A program made the position numbers and the translations under genes. Shown in pieces: positions 23,961-35,537 of a stretch of 64,000 bases of DNA. Position 1 is the first letter of the stretch. Each line of letters opens with the position of its first letter. The DNA lies in contig JAGQDJ010000142.1 of assembly GCA_022885665.1 (NCBI GenBank), forward strand, positions 62,001 through 126,000, written 5' to 3'. Source of the DNA: Triops longicaudatus. Its lineage: Eukaryota; Arthropoda; Branchiopoda; Notostraca; Triopsidae. Below the pieces are notes generated by a model. The model was given only the letters and a program-made list of their open reading frames with translations, ran no database searches and was not told the DNA's origin.

Positions 23961-25143
23961 TTGAATTTACTTAAATGTCAGCCTATGCAAGGCAAAAGTT
24001 TCTGGGCTATCTAAAACCCTTGAGGATAAAACGAAATGAAGCTATCAGTCGACTTTCAAAGTTGACGAACCATTTATTCGTTCTGATTCTTGATTTGTTT
24101 ACTTGTTCAAATTCTTCTAGGTGGCAGTGCCATAGCTATTACGCTTTCCAAAGTGAGTTTTGGGAAAGTGGGTGTGCCCGTGCTATTAAAACCATGTTCT
24201 TACATTCGCCACGCTTAGTGGTACTAGCAAGAACAGCTTACGACTTCCTTTTCCTCGACTTTTCGTTTATTATGCGTTTACCTGGCTTTTCCGCCAAGAA
24301 TAGCCAGTTAATTTTGAATTGTATACGTGAATGTACCTTAAACTGTCATTTCCCAATCATGGAAATTTAAAAGCTAGTGATCCTTCATTTATAATTTGTC
24401 ATTTGAGAATAAATAAAAAATGAAGAAAAAACAAAACACAAAGAGTAATCGCCATTAGGCCTGACTATTTCCGTAAAATTATTCAGTATGCTACTCAGAT
24501 GTTGAGTTAAACAAGAGAAATACACCAACTTTGGAGAGCGACTCTGGCCTTCGCTTCAGACGCACGTTATCCTATCAAGTTCGCCCAATTCAAGTTTGCT
24601 GGTTTTAAATATTACGTTCTTTAGAACTTATCTTCTAATCGATCAAACTCGATCGTTCTCGCATGATTTTGCACTAAAGGCTATTGTCTTTCACGCACAA
24701 CTATGGTTAGAGCTTAAGGGCCAAATTATCTGAGTCTTGTTTATTTTTTGTACTGAACTGTCAAGAGGGAACTTGGATCGCAGTTTTACAGCTCAGACTA
24801 CTCAGTACAGAGGTTGCTTGGGAATGGTCTGCTTGCTATAGAGCAGGATATTTGGTTACGGGCCTGAAGTACAAAAGGAAAAAAAAAATCTGATTCTTAA
24901 ACATGAATTCGTTCTAAATCCTATCTAAAAGCAAAATTGAAAGAACTTGCAATCAATAGACAAAAATCGGTGGCACTTTAGCAGCCTAGCTGCTGCTCCT
25001 CTGCTTTTTACAAAACAAGCAGACGTTGCCCAACAAAATTTTTAAAAATGTGTTGTTGTTTGCCCACATAATTAATGCAACCAAAATAAACGTATGTTGA
25101 AAAGATACTAGATAGAACAATTGCTTCAGAGACAAGTAGAGTT
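23961..25143. other. intergenic region with one unsupported ORF
   Basis: Contains a plus-strand open frame of 131 codons (23975-24370) starting only 15 bp from the opposed C8orf82-like start. It has no recognisable domain or repeated pattern, so it is not called as a gene. The remainder is AT-rich and includes the 3' UTR of DNAJA2 on the minus strand. Confidence 0.4.
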
Positions 25144-26892
25144 CTACTGGTGGGCGCACTGAACGCCTGGACCGCGGCCTTCATCTTCCTCATCTGAGTC
25201 GTACGCCTCTCGGCTACCGCTTGCGTGATTACCACGATCTTCAGGGTTGTAGTCGTGAAGGTCCACTTCCTCAACGTGCTCACCATGTGGCGCAGTAAAA
25301 CTAGGTCTGGGAGGCAAAAGTGTTTCCAAAGTCTGTTGCAAACAAAGATTTTTATAAAGAATTTAAAATTCTCAGCTTAATCATTTACCTTCAGCTGGCT
25401 TTCATCAGCGAAATGATTATCGGGGAACGTGACATCAAACTTGATGAAAAGATTGCCTTTCTCGAACGGATTTCGATAAGAAGGCATACCTTCACCTTGG
25501 ACAGTTTTAATCGAACCGGGTTCGACGATCTGACCAGCAGGATGGCGAATAATTAAATCCCGGCCGTCCAAATGCTTCAGGACGAATGTGAAGCCACACA
25601 AAGCTTCTGTTAGTGTAATAGTTTGGTTGATTGACAAATCATTGCCTTGGCGCTGGAACTTTTCGTGCGGCTTGACTTGTAACACGATCACGACGTCACC
25701 AGGTTCCACACCAGGCTTACGGAAAAAATAGTTATATGTAAGTAACGAAAAAAAAAAATCCAGTCATGGGTTTTTATCCAGCTAACAGCGTTAAATTCGT
25801 TCATAAAGTTGTAAGAAAAAAGTACAACATTTACCTCCTGGTCACCCTCTCCACGGAACATGATTTTCTGGCCGTCCTTCATGCCTTTGTCGACGTGAAC
25901 TTCCAGAATTTTCGTCTCTTTTGTGACCTTCTTTCCTTTGCAAACTTTGCATCGATCTTTCTCGTTAATTAAGTCACCTGCATCACATAATGTTGAAAAA
26001 AAAATTAAGGCGTATCCAAGACTCAAACGCACGTTTCACCTTCTCCATTGCAAGTTGGGCAAACGGACTGAATCTGCTGCATCATACCAGGGCCCAATGG
26101 CCGTAAAGAAACCTTAATACCTCGGCCACCGCAACTAGTGCAACTTGTCATCGCTCCAGCTTTACCTCCTTGACTATACAAAATTTACAATTAAACTGAC
26201 AATGCAGCTTTTTCTTTATTTTACCCATCGCATCCGGAGCAAATTACACTCTTGCTAAGCTGCAACTTGGAAACTTTGCCGTTATAGACATCTTCCAGAG
26301 AAACCCTACCGACAAAACGAATAAGTTTTGGACAAACCGTGCATAGTTTTCAAATTACTTGAGGTAGTGAACAGTATCCTCTCCGCGTTGCTTTTGACGT
26401 CTACCTCTGGAACCTCCCATGCCAAAAAGTCCACCACCGAAGAGGTGAGAAAAGAGATCATCTGAGCCAAATGGCCCTTCGGGACCGGCACCTTCCTGTA
26501 AGCCTTTGAGCCCATGTCTGTCGTATATTTCACGCTTTTTCGGGTCAGAGAGCACCTCATAAGCAAAGGAAATTTCTTTAAACTTTTCTCCTTGTTCTGG
26601 GTTCTTGTCTGGGTGAAATTCTCGGGCCAACTTCTTGTATGCCTGTGAACAAAATAATAAACAACAAAGCGAGGTAATCTGTAGTCATTCATGAATTTTA
26701 TTGATAAAAATTTTTCAAGATTATCTTTCACGGAGAAAGTTACGAAATGGGAAAGTTGCGATGAGGTAACAGAAAACTGAACTCGACAGCAGTTTAATAT
26801 GTATTGAAACAAATTCTGCTTACCTTCTTTAACTCGGTTTCGGAGACATTGACCGGCACTCCAAGAATATCGTACAGTTTTGTGTCAGCCAT
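25144..26892 (-). CDS. DNAJA2: DnaJ homolog subfamily A member 2 (type I Hsp40)
   Basis: Hsp70 co-chaperone. Seven exons: 26892-26824, 26642-26359, 26305-26225, 26173-26040, 25977-25835, 25715-25389, 25332-25144, giving 408 residues (human about 412). The J domain (from KLYDILGV) has the HPD catalytic triplet in EFHPDKNPEQG. A Gly/Phe-rich linker follows (LFGGGLFGMGGSRGR), then four CxxCxGxG zinc motifs (CSGCDGQGG, CTSCGGRG, CPTCNGEG, CKVCKGKK) and the client-binding barrel (KHLDGRDL, GEGMPSYRNPFEKG). The end is acidic and closes with VQCAHQ, a farnesylation CaaX box. Exon 4 must start at 26173, since a later AG would delete part of the first zinc motif. The last zinc repeat ends in K instead of G, which is usual in this family. 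Confidence 0.96.
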
Positions 26893-27968
26893 TTCTGCTT
26901 ACACTTTCCTTTAAAAGTTTAATATACGATAGACAAAGGCACAAAACCACGTCTTCTGCTTACTGTTGCTCTCGGCCAGCCTGTGTAAGAATGCAATCTG
27001 CTTGATGTAACGGTCCCCACTCGGCGCCACAGGACCCGTGTTATCTTTTGGAGTCGCCTGTTTTCCGAGCCGTGCTAAGTTACACACACTTCGCCTATAA
27101 GATTCGACAATCGCTAATGAAGGCAATGTCTAATACTGTCTATTTTCTTAAATCCCTTTTATTTTCTGCAAGGCCTCGCAAACCTGGGTCATATATACGA
27201 AACTTTCTGAACGTGACCTTGGTAACGCCAAATAAAAAATGTTTTCATGTTTGAGTAAAATGGACTTTCTCGTCAGGGTGATTTCGGTGTAAGAGGAAAA
27301 TATTTAGAATCACTACATCACTACATAAATACTTCCTAATTATTAACTATGCAAAAAGTATAGCTTAGTTTATCGTTTTGAGAGCCCAAAGCGTGTGCTT
27401 TTTGCATAGGACTTGTTGTATAGCTAAATTTACAGGTCGCCTGTCGTCTAGTAATGGTAATCGCGATTTTCCGGTCTCGTCTAATGTTAATGTAGTAAAA
27501 ATACGAATTTTAATATTTCAAATTCAAATGAAGTGGAACCAACTGCTAATGGAACTTCGGCGTACCTATTACATCACAATGTGCATTATGAATAGTGGAA
27601 ATATTAACACAAATTTTCGAAGCATTAGCATTTAAATTTTCAACTTGCATTCTGCCCTGTGTTGTCGTTTGGAAACTGTAATATCCTACAGTGTTTTAGT
27701 ACAAGTTATACGAAAGACCGCAGTTTTCGTATAAATAAAAGTCAATCCTTAATTTCACCAAACGCGGGCATACAACGCGTGTACGGTAGGCCATTTGGAC
27801 TTAACGCGTTTCTCCCTTTTAGTCTTCTAGAGCTTCTGCAAAGTCATGTCTTTTTCTTTCTTAATAACTTCATAGGGTATTAGCCGGTTAAGATGGCGTT
27901 ACTAGCCATGTTTATGTTTTTAGTTTATTTTTAAGCTAAAAAAACTGTCCTGTGATAATAAAATACCA
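26893..27968. other. divergent intergenic region between DNAJA2 and acylphosphatase
   Basis: Head-to-head spacer of about 1.1 kb containing the promoters of both flanking genes. No coding exon seen. I could not pick out a convincing heat-shock element array for DNAJA2. Confidence 0.45.
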
Positions 27969-28698
27969 ATGGGTCTCGTTCGTGTCGAGTTCGAAGTTTT
28001 CGGGATAGTGCAAGGTATCTAGTTTGACAATTTTGCTCGATAACTAAGTTGTTAACACATGGTTTGTTTAGGCGTATTTTTTCGCAAGGTAAGGTATAGA
28101 AACAACTGCTAAAATGTTAAACTTCCTTACGTAGTGCTCAACGATCCTTGTTCCTGTATTCATTACTTAGTACACGGCTAACAAATCCACCACATTGGGA
28201 TTAAAAGGCTGGTGCATGAACACCCCAAACGGGACCGTCCAAGGTGTTGTGGAAGGGCCTGCCGACAAAGTGGCTGTGATGTAAGTATATATTATGTGGT
28301 ATATAATAGTGCTTTGCTTTTACGGAACATCGTCTTTTGGGAAGTTGAACTGCTCATTAGGTCGCAAGTTGGCTAAATGACAGTGGAGTTATGTAGTACA
28401 GTATTTTGCCTCCGGTTTCAATAGAGCACATAGGTTTAGTGGTTTGTCGTAACTTCAACATCTTTAATAACTTCTATATCTGAAACAGAAGTTCCATGGC
28501 CTAAACCACACTACAGATTTTTTTAAAATACTAATTTATGTTAGTCTTTCATAATTATTAAGGAAGTCCTGGCTCCAGACTACCGGAAGCCCTAAATCCC
28601 GGATTGATAGAGCTGAGTTCAAGAAGGAAGAAACGATATCTTCATGCTCGTTTTCAACTTTTGAAGTTCGTAAAAGAAAAAGTAGTGAACAAAAATAA
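27969..28698 (+). CDS. ACYP: Acylphosphatase
   Basis: Small cytosolic enzyme that hydrolyses acyl-phosphate bonds. Four exons, too short for simple ORF calling: 27969-28014, 28072-28088 (a 17-nt microexon), 28171-28280 and 28563-28698, giving 102 residues. The family signature spans exons 1-3: VFGIVQGVFFRKYT, with the catalytic Arg in FFRK, then GLKGWCMNTPNGTVQGVVEG, with the catalytic Asn in CMNT. This continues with MKSWLQTTGSPKSRID and FEVRKRK. The C-terminus carries a basic extension of about eight residues beyond the usual end. The phase match through the 17-nt exon is exact and restores the active-site loop, so I consider it real. It converges on DHX57, with stop codons 126 bp apart. 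Confidence 0.93.
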
Positions 28699-28766
28699 CT
28701 CCGCGCAAGTATCGCCGTAGAACTTAAGCAGTCTCCTGTGTGACACAAACCTCACCAAATTTCCGT

Positions 28767-28772
28767 ATTAAA
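28767..28772 (+). terminator. probable poly(A) signal of acylphosphatase
   Basis: ATTAAA about 70 bases after the acylphosphatase stop, in the short gap before the convergent DHX57 stop. Confidence 0.45.
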
Positions 28773-28824
28773 TACAGCTGTATTGTCAAGCCTATTTTGG
28801 CCTATATCTTTCATGCAAGTTAAA

Positions 28825-31800
28825 TCAAGGAGATGAAATAAGTTTCACTATCACATTCATAAGACGTTGGCCTCGATAATCGTTTAATAAGTTTAACGAG
28901 GGATCATTAATTTTATCGGCCAATAGCTGGTCCAGCTCTTTCCTTACTTCTTGTAACAATTCGGCAACCTAGTAAATTAGGTTTAAAAAAATACATCAGC
29001 TGCACAAAATTTAAAAACATGAAAGGGAATATTTATTTAAAAAACAACTATTAAAAATCACGAAAATTAAAATTACCTGCTGTGATTCGCAGACAAGTTG
29101 AATCCACCCATCGTTCATTGACAAAACGAAAGTTCCTCGATGGAGAGCTACGTTGATTGCATTCCCGCCAAATAGGACTAAAGGAAACGCCGGTACCATC
29201 GTTACTTGTCGAACGAATACCCGCGATGTTTTCATCTTCTCTTGGTAAACTAAATAAGGCGTTTCAAAATTGCCCGTTTGGTAACACACTGACGACGGAT
29301 GAACGTTAACCTTTATGGAGTACGTACAAGAAAAATTATTAAAGCGAAACATTTACTAAGTCGCAATTTCAATGAATTTCGTACAATTCCGTCGTTTTTG
29401 GTTAGAAATCGCAAGTCTTGGTGGCCTAACATCTTGGGAATGGCACCAGAAGATGTGGCTTTATACTTCGCAACCGGCCGCAGTATTTTCACAATGTTAG
29501 GGTACAGTGAAGCACAAATAATGGATGCCAATACTTTGTAATTTTCACCGTTTATATTCCACTATGTCGCATGAAATTAAGAAAATATAAATGACTGTAA
29601 CAGACTCGGATACGAAAACTTACGTCAGCACCAGTTGCTTGCAACACCCCATCCGCTCTGTTTCTTCCCATCCGTTTAAGCACACGGCTACTTAATCCAC
29701 CAGGTAAGAACTTAAGCCCTGAGAGGAGTTCCACATACTGTTGTTTGAGTTCCGCTAGCATCTGAAGTGTCTTCACGGAAAGAAAGTTTTCTTGCGCGAA
29801 ATTAAAGGCCGATTGTTTGGAGGTTTCCATCAGTGCTTGCCAATTCTAGTACAAAACATCAGTTCATAAACGCAGGACTATGTCTATTACATACTTTGTA
29901 AGCTTTCAGGACAGTGAGTTGATCGCTGTGGGCAGTTGCAAAGCCCATTAACTTCTTTTGCGCTTGTTCTCGCTGGGAGAATGGTGACACGAAAGGTGAC
30001 TTGTAACTCAAACAAGCAGCTATGGTTAAGGCGGAATCAACACAGCGAAATATGCATCCTAAGAGCATCAATTTTCCAATCCTAGAAAAAAATCACATTA
30101 GCATTTAACATTTTAGGCATGTTCCAACTTTTTCGCTACGATCAAGGGAAAAAAAAAAATAAATACGAAAAATTTAGCACCTAACGTCAACTGGCAATTC
30201 AGCCAGGTGATACCCCAAGGCAGTAAGTTCGTCTTTACTATCCATCGCTCCAACATCTTTCAAACTATTAATTGCTGACGTGACACTAGCTTGCGTAGGA
30301 GGTTCGAGAAGTTTACCTAAATGAAATCACCAGGAATTATTGATGCACTTATGAGATAACGCAGAAATTATTACAGAGTACTTGTTCTACGGTAAGCTGT
30401 TCGAATATGGGCAATACTTTAATTCTCAAAATGACGCGCTCCAAAGAAACCCGTTGTATCTCCGGAATCGTTTGCTTCCTTAAGTTATGCTCATATCGAT
30501 GTCGCGTATATAAATGGAAACAAAAGCCAGGCCGTACACGTCCCGCACGACCTTTACGTTGCAAGGAATTGGCAACCGAAGTCCAAACGACATCCAAGCT
30601 TTCCATACTTTTAACTGGGTCGAATCTATTGCAGAATAGTTACCGCTACCGCGATAAAGCGGAATGCCAATTTACCTTTTTTCCTTCATTTTGCCGGAGT
30701 CAATTACAAAAACGCAATCATCTATAGTTACCGACGTTTCTGCAATATTTGTTGAGAGAACAATTTTTCTTTTTCCCCTGGGAGTTGGCCTAATCAAGCA
30801 CGAAGCAAGTAACAGATACGGAATAAGGAAAGTATTAACTATGTTATAGTTACTGGAACACTCGTTGTTGTTCCTCACTTGACAATGCAGAATGTAACGG
30901 TACTAAAACTACTTTGGATTCAGAGGTGGCTTTAGTGGACTGTAACTGCTCGTACAGTGTCGTAATCTCGGCCATACCGGGTAAAAATACCTAAGAACGG
31001 CAACGATTTGCAATTTCACTAAATACGGAAGGCTGTTTTACCAAGATGGATCCTTCTCTAGGCATTTCATGCTCTCCTTCGAGAATCCATGAAATGATAC
31101 GTTCAATTAGGTCGTAATTAATCTTCTCTGTGTCCATCGTGATGACTGTTTTCAGAATTGACTCATCCAAAGCTATCAAGCGTAAGTTATTACAAATGAA
31201 CCTAGGACACTACGTATAGATATATTTTAAGTACTTACATGAATAACGCCAATACAGAGCTTTGAGTTGGAGGTTTTCGTCCGGAACTTTATCTTTGGGT
31301 GGTTTGAATTCACCTTGACCAGACTGCACTTGAGCTAACTGATACTCATCTTGCCCAAGACTGTCTTTGCTCACGAAGCCTTTGAAAACTTCTTTGTCCA
31401 ATTTGGGAATATCAGACTTCAGGTTCCTGGCAAAAGGAGAATTCTCTTCCATGGAATAATTTGTCAAATACACGGCATCTTCCAGAAAATATTGTTCAAC
31501 TGGAAATGTCCTTCCTAAAATTAATGTAGTAATTTACTACCATTTTAACACGACAACGCACGAAGTTTTCAGTCCTTCAGAGGTTTCCAGTAAGGCAACG
31601 AGAATTGCAATAAAAACTAAATAAATTAACTAAAGAGACAAGAAATCTTAATAAATTTAAAGTAAAAAAAGAGAAAGTTACGGATTTGGTAAAACTTGGA
31701 ATGTCGTTTACCTGGAATTTCGATCACTGGTATACGACCAAAATAATCCGAGAATAACTGGGCATTTAAAGTGGCACTCATAAGGATAACTCGCAAGTCA

Positions 31801-34040
31801 GGACGTTTAGGTAGCAGATCTCGTAACGCCAGAATCAAGAAATCACTGGAAAAGGTAAAATTTCAACTTCTTCTCAATTTAAAGCCTCCCATAAAGAATA
31901 AATGCAAACCTTTCTTCGCTTCGCTCGTGCACTTCATCAACAATGACGTGGGTCACATCGTCTAAGCCCGAATCAGATTCCAATCTGCGTAGCAATATAC
32001 CAGTGGTACAAAACAGCATGCGGGTATTCTCGGACATCTTGTTTTCCAGTCGAATCTTTTGTAAACAAGAAAGGGATAAAAACATTAGATACATTTAAAA
32101 AGTATTTTTACTTTATTCCTTTACCTGATACCCAACCACATTGCCAATTTTTTCTACGCGTTCCTCGGCGACACGTTCCGCAACTGCCATAGCAGAAATT
32201 CGCCTAGGCTGTGTGACCAATATATTGCAGTGATCTCTAGTTGCTTTACTCTGCTCCTCGGACAGCCAAGCATCAAGCAAATACTGTGGTACTTGCGTAC
32301 TTTTGCCACATCCCGTCATTCCACTAATGACTACGACCTGACTTCGACCAACTTTAGCTAAAATTTCTTCACGTGATAACCACGCAGGCAAGTTCTGCCT
32401 GTCTTTTTGGAACCTGTGATATTCTTCGTTGCGTGTTTTCTCTTTAAACCGATTTCGGAGTTTACAATTAACAGCTTTGATGGCTTTCCAATCCAAATGT
32501 CGCTCCCGAGTGCTGTTATCACACTGATTGAAACCATTTAATGTTTCTTTGGGCAATTGGAGGTTTTGATTCCTATTCGCTTGTTTATGAAAAGAATATG
32601 TCAAGTCCGACTTGGTAGCAACCTCGTCCATTTCCTCCTCGCTTTCTAAGAGACTAATAAGGCTGAAAATGGAGGGCACACCATTACTAGCACACTCCTT
32701 AGCTTCGCGACACAAACGTTGCGTTATTTTTAAAGACAAAGTTCTGGGGAAAGTGGCAGTATTGGAGCAAAAAGCAATCAATGGAGGTTCTTGCGGGTAC
32801 AAATGTCCAGGCGGGAAACGAATCTCTAAGGTATACTCTTGGTTTTCTGAGACTTGCCTCGCTTCTCGCAAGTGAGTATCATCGGCCGGAGCCTTATGAG
32901 AGTAGTAGCAGCGTTTGCCGTAACGGCAAAAGCCTTTGGAAAGGAACGGACAGTAAATCTTCGACAGCTTTACTTGATCAGGATTGCTTAACTCATCCGT
33001 CGGTAACTCATCGGCATCAGAAGCTCGAAAGCGGTTCAAATGGGGTAAACTGAGGGTAAAGAGCCAAACGCGACCCAGAACTCTTTCTTGGAAAGCGAGA
33101 CCATATATGGAGCTTAAAGCCACTTTTTCATCTTCACGTTGCTCTAAGAGGGCTTCCATCACCCCAGATGAATCGTCGGAGGTTTTGTCATTGCTGATGG
33201 CATCTCCGTCTGCGATGGTAAGTTTGCGGAAAAAGCATTCGCCAATTAAGATTTCGAGTGCTTTTCCGATGTGCCATTGGGACCGGTTTAACGCATCTTC
33301 AGCGTAACTTGTATGAAATCCATAGCTATTAAACGAGAATTATGATTAAAATGTGTCAATAAAACCAAAAAGTGCAATGGAGACTAAAGCGATGATGACA
33401 TGCACTCCTAAACATCCCTAGTAGCGGTAGGTGTTGGTTTTCTAACAAGAGTTGGGCAAATAATACCTCATTTTCAACTTATTTCAAAACTGCTAGTTTA
33501 TACCTTAAGACATGCAACGCAAATATGCGGAAGACCCCCCTATTTCAATACCAACTTGTATACAGGCTCCACTGTAAAAGACTTACTTTTCTAACTTGGC
33601 TAAGGCCATATTTCTTGATATGTCTTCTTCGGAAAGATTTTCATAGAAATTTTTAGGCAATGTTACACCTTGTACTACCAATTTTCTATCTTCTAGCCAA
33701 TAATGTTTTTCCAGTCGGCGTCCAGTGTCTTCATAGGAACCTTTATCACTGTGACGAAAAGACTGAAAACAAAGAAGACTGTGCAATCATGCATTGTTTC
33801 CAAAATTTATTAATAGAGTACCTGTCCCCGAATGTCACTTAGAACTTCGCGAATGAGTTTCTGGTTATCCGAACTTATGACCAACTTATTCATCTCTACT
33901 TTCCGGATTTCTTTGGCAATTTCGACATCATCCGAAACTTTTGCGTCTTTAGCTTCCAATTTAAAGTCTTCGTAGTCAAATTCAGCTGCATTATTTTTAT
34001 TAGGTCTACCAGGCTTCTCTTTCTCAGGAAATCTACTCAT
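28825..34040 (-). CDS. DHX57: Putative ATP-dependent RNA helicase DHX57
   Basis: DEAH/RHA-family helicase. Sixteen exons: 34040-33822, 33762-33587, 33325-32125, 32055-31910, 31845-31712, 31514-31239, 31172-31042, 30990-30854, 30789-30676, 30625-30375, 30316-30181, 30081-29895, 29845-29624, 29561-29385, 29310-29077, 28968-28825. They total 1294 residues (human about 1386). Order: disordered N-terminus, UBA-like segment (HTSYAEDALN, residues about 130-165), RWD-like region, CCCH zinc finger (CPFLSKGFCRYGKRCYYSH, about 257-275), Walker A SGMTGCGKST (about 470), DEVH, SAT (MSATLNAQLF), STNIAETSVTI, motif VI QRKGRAGRVRPG, then the HA2 and OB-fold regions. This UBA-RWD-CCCH-helicase order is diagnostic of DHX57. 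Exon 14 needs the acceptor before TGG at 29561; the nearer AG breaks the frame. Confidence 0.96.
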
Positions 34041-34473
34041 TTTTACCGTGTTTTTGTTTATTACTTAAATACAGGACTTTGTGACCTGCGAATGAAAACA
34101 AATGTCACGTGCAACAGCAATGCCAGATTTCTTATCACAGTGTTGACATTGTGCACGTTTTTTTAATTGCGCAGTTTTGTACTGGAAATTATGAGTTCCA
34201 AGGAACTAAATTTTTCTCACTTTAGTGTAACAATTTTAGTGGTAGTTTGGAAGTTACAATCTCTAAAAATATACATTGGTGCTCCACACAAAGACCATCG
34301 TCCGTATCAATACGGCGTTCGTCTTAATCTTGTCCGTTCCAGAAGCCAATCGTAATCTCACATCTCGTAAAACGAGATTCTTTTGAACGAAAAAGAACCT
34401 TTTATTTTCAGTTTTCTTGTATATTTCGGATAATTTCTAAGGAAAAGAAGAACAAAAAGGTTTGGGTCAGTAG
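34041..34473. other. DHX57 upstream region
   Basis: 5' flank of DHX57. It includes a divergent open frame (ATG near 34191, stop near 34355) of about 54 codons with one hydrophobic stretch and no recognisable family. No firm call. Confidence 0.4.
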
Positions 34474-34665
34474 CAGGGCCGTATCGAAGATTTTGGTTCG
34501 GAGGGGTTTTGGAGGTTTCAGGAGGAAGAGAGAAGGGGGAGGGGGGGGGGGCGTATGCACCTTGTTTGGACATTTGAGGTTTGTTCTATCTTCCCCATTA
34601 TACAATAAAAATTTCGGCAGGGGGGGGGGGGGAGGGGCGACCCCTATCCCCCGTGTATGGCCTTG
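34474..34665. mobile_element. short non-autonomous DNA transposon, hAT-like (family 1)
   Basis: 192 bp with imperfect terminal inverted repeats (CAGGGCCGTA at the left, CAAGGCCATA when the right end is inverted). It is flanked by near-identical 8-bp duplications, GTCAGTAG on the left and GTCAATAG on the right. Target duplications of 8 bp are typical of hAT elements. The interior is G-rich, with two long G tracts, and has no coding capacity. One mismatch in the duplication suggests an old insertion. Confidence 0.5.
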
Positions 34666-34973
34666 GTCAATAGATTACTCTGCAGAATGACACAAACCTT
34701 TGGCCTCCGACATCACCGCCAAATTTCCGGAGTAGTGTATTTCCAAAGCTGGTGTTCAAAGTTACCTTGCGATGAGTACACTACGAAAGAACAAGAAAAT
34801 GCTCAAGAAAATTGAGAAATAGCCATTTGGAGAATTTTTTTCTTTGTGCCGTTAATATGGATCAGTTGTACACATTTGACTGTTTTCCTTAAAGAAAATT
34901 GACTTCAATTATTTTAGGAAGAAAGTATGTATGAAAGAGATCACCAGAAAAAGAGGTACATGCACCTAATAGC

Positions 34974-35244
34974 CAGAGGCGCAGCTAGGAATTTGTTTCG
35001 GGGTAGGCCTGTACACTCAAACGCCCCTCAATTTGCCTCAGTTCAACTAAATTTTTATTTGCGGGGGGCCAGCTAGTCCAGCCCTAAACGACATCATAAT
35101 AATAAAATCGGTACTGTTACAAATATAAGCAATTCAATTAAGAATTGACCTGCTGCAATTGCGAAAAGGAGGAGTCAATAATTTTTTTTAAGGATTTCGG
35201 GGTAGGCCTGGGCCTGCCGGGCCTACCCCCTGGCTGCGCCACTG
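34974..35244. mobile_element. non-autonomous hAT-like element (family 2, longer copy)
   Basis: 271 bp, ends CAGAGGCGCAGC and GCTGCGCCACTG (one mismatch in a 12-bp inverted repeat), flanked on both sides by the exact 8-bp duplication CTAATAGC. A second copy lies at 47309-47466 with its own different duplication. Non-coding; the interior contains GGGGTAGGCCTG motifs shared with the other copy. Confidence 0.85.
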
Positions 35245-35357
35245 CTAATAGCTATATTTCCTTACATTCTCAGTTGGTTGCACTTCCTACGATTCAACTA
35301 CTATTATAGTTTTATCTGTCCACAGTCTTTTAAACTTTGAGGTGGGGCTGTTTTATA

Positions 35358-35537
<180 letters not shown>

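Noticed and set aside
23975..24370. 131-codon open frame divergent from the C8orf82-like gene
   Set aside because: Length is suggestive, but the translation shows no domain, signal peptide or conserved pattern.
26159..26168. Nearer AG as the start of DNAJA2 exon 4
   Set aside because: Using it removes residues from the first CxxCxGxG zinc motif; the upstream AG restores CSGCDGQGG.
29537..29561. acaaag as acceptor of DHX57 exon 14
   Set aside because: It gives the wrong phase; the AG before TGG at 29561 keeps the frame and matches the family.
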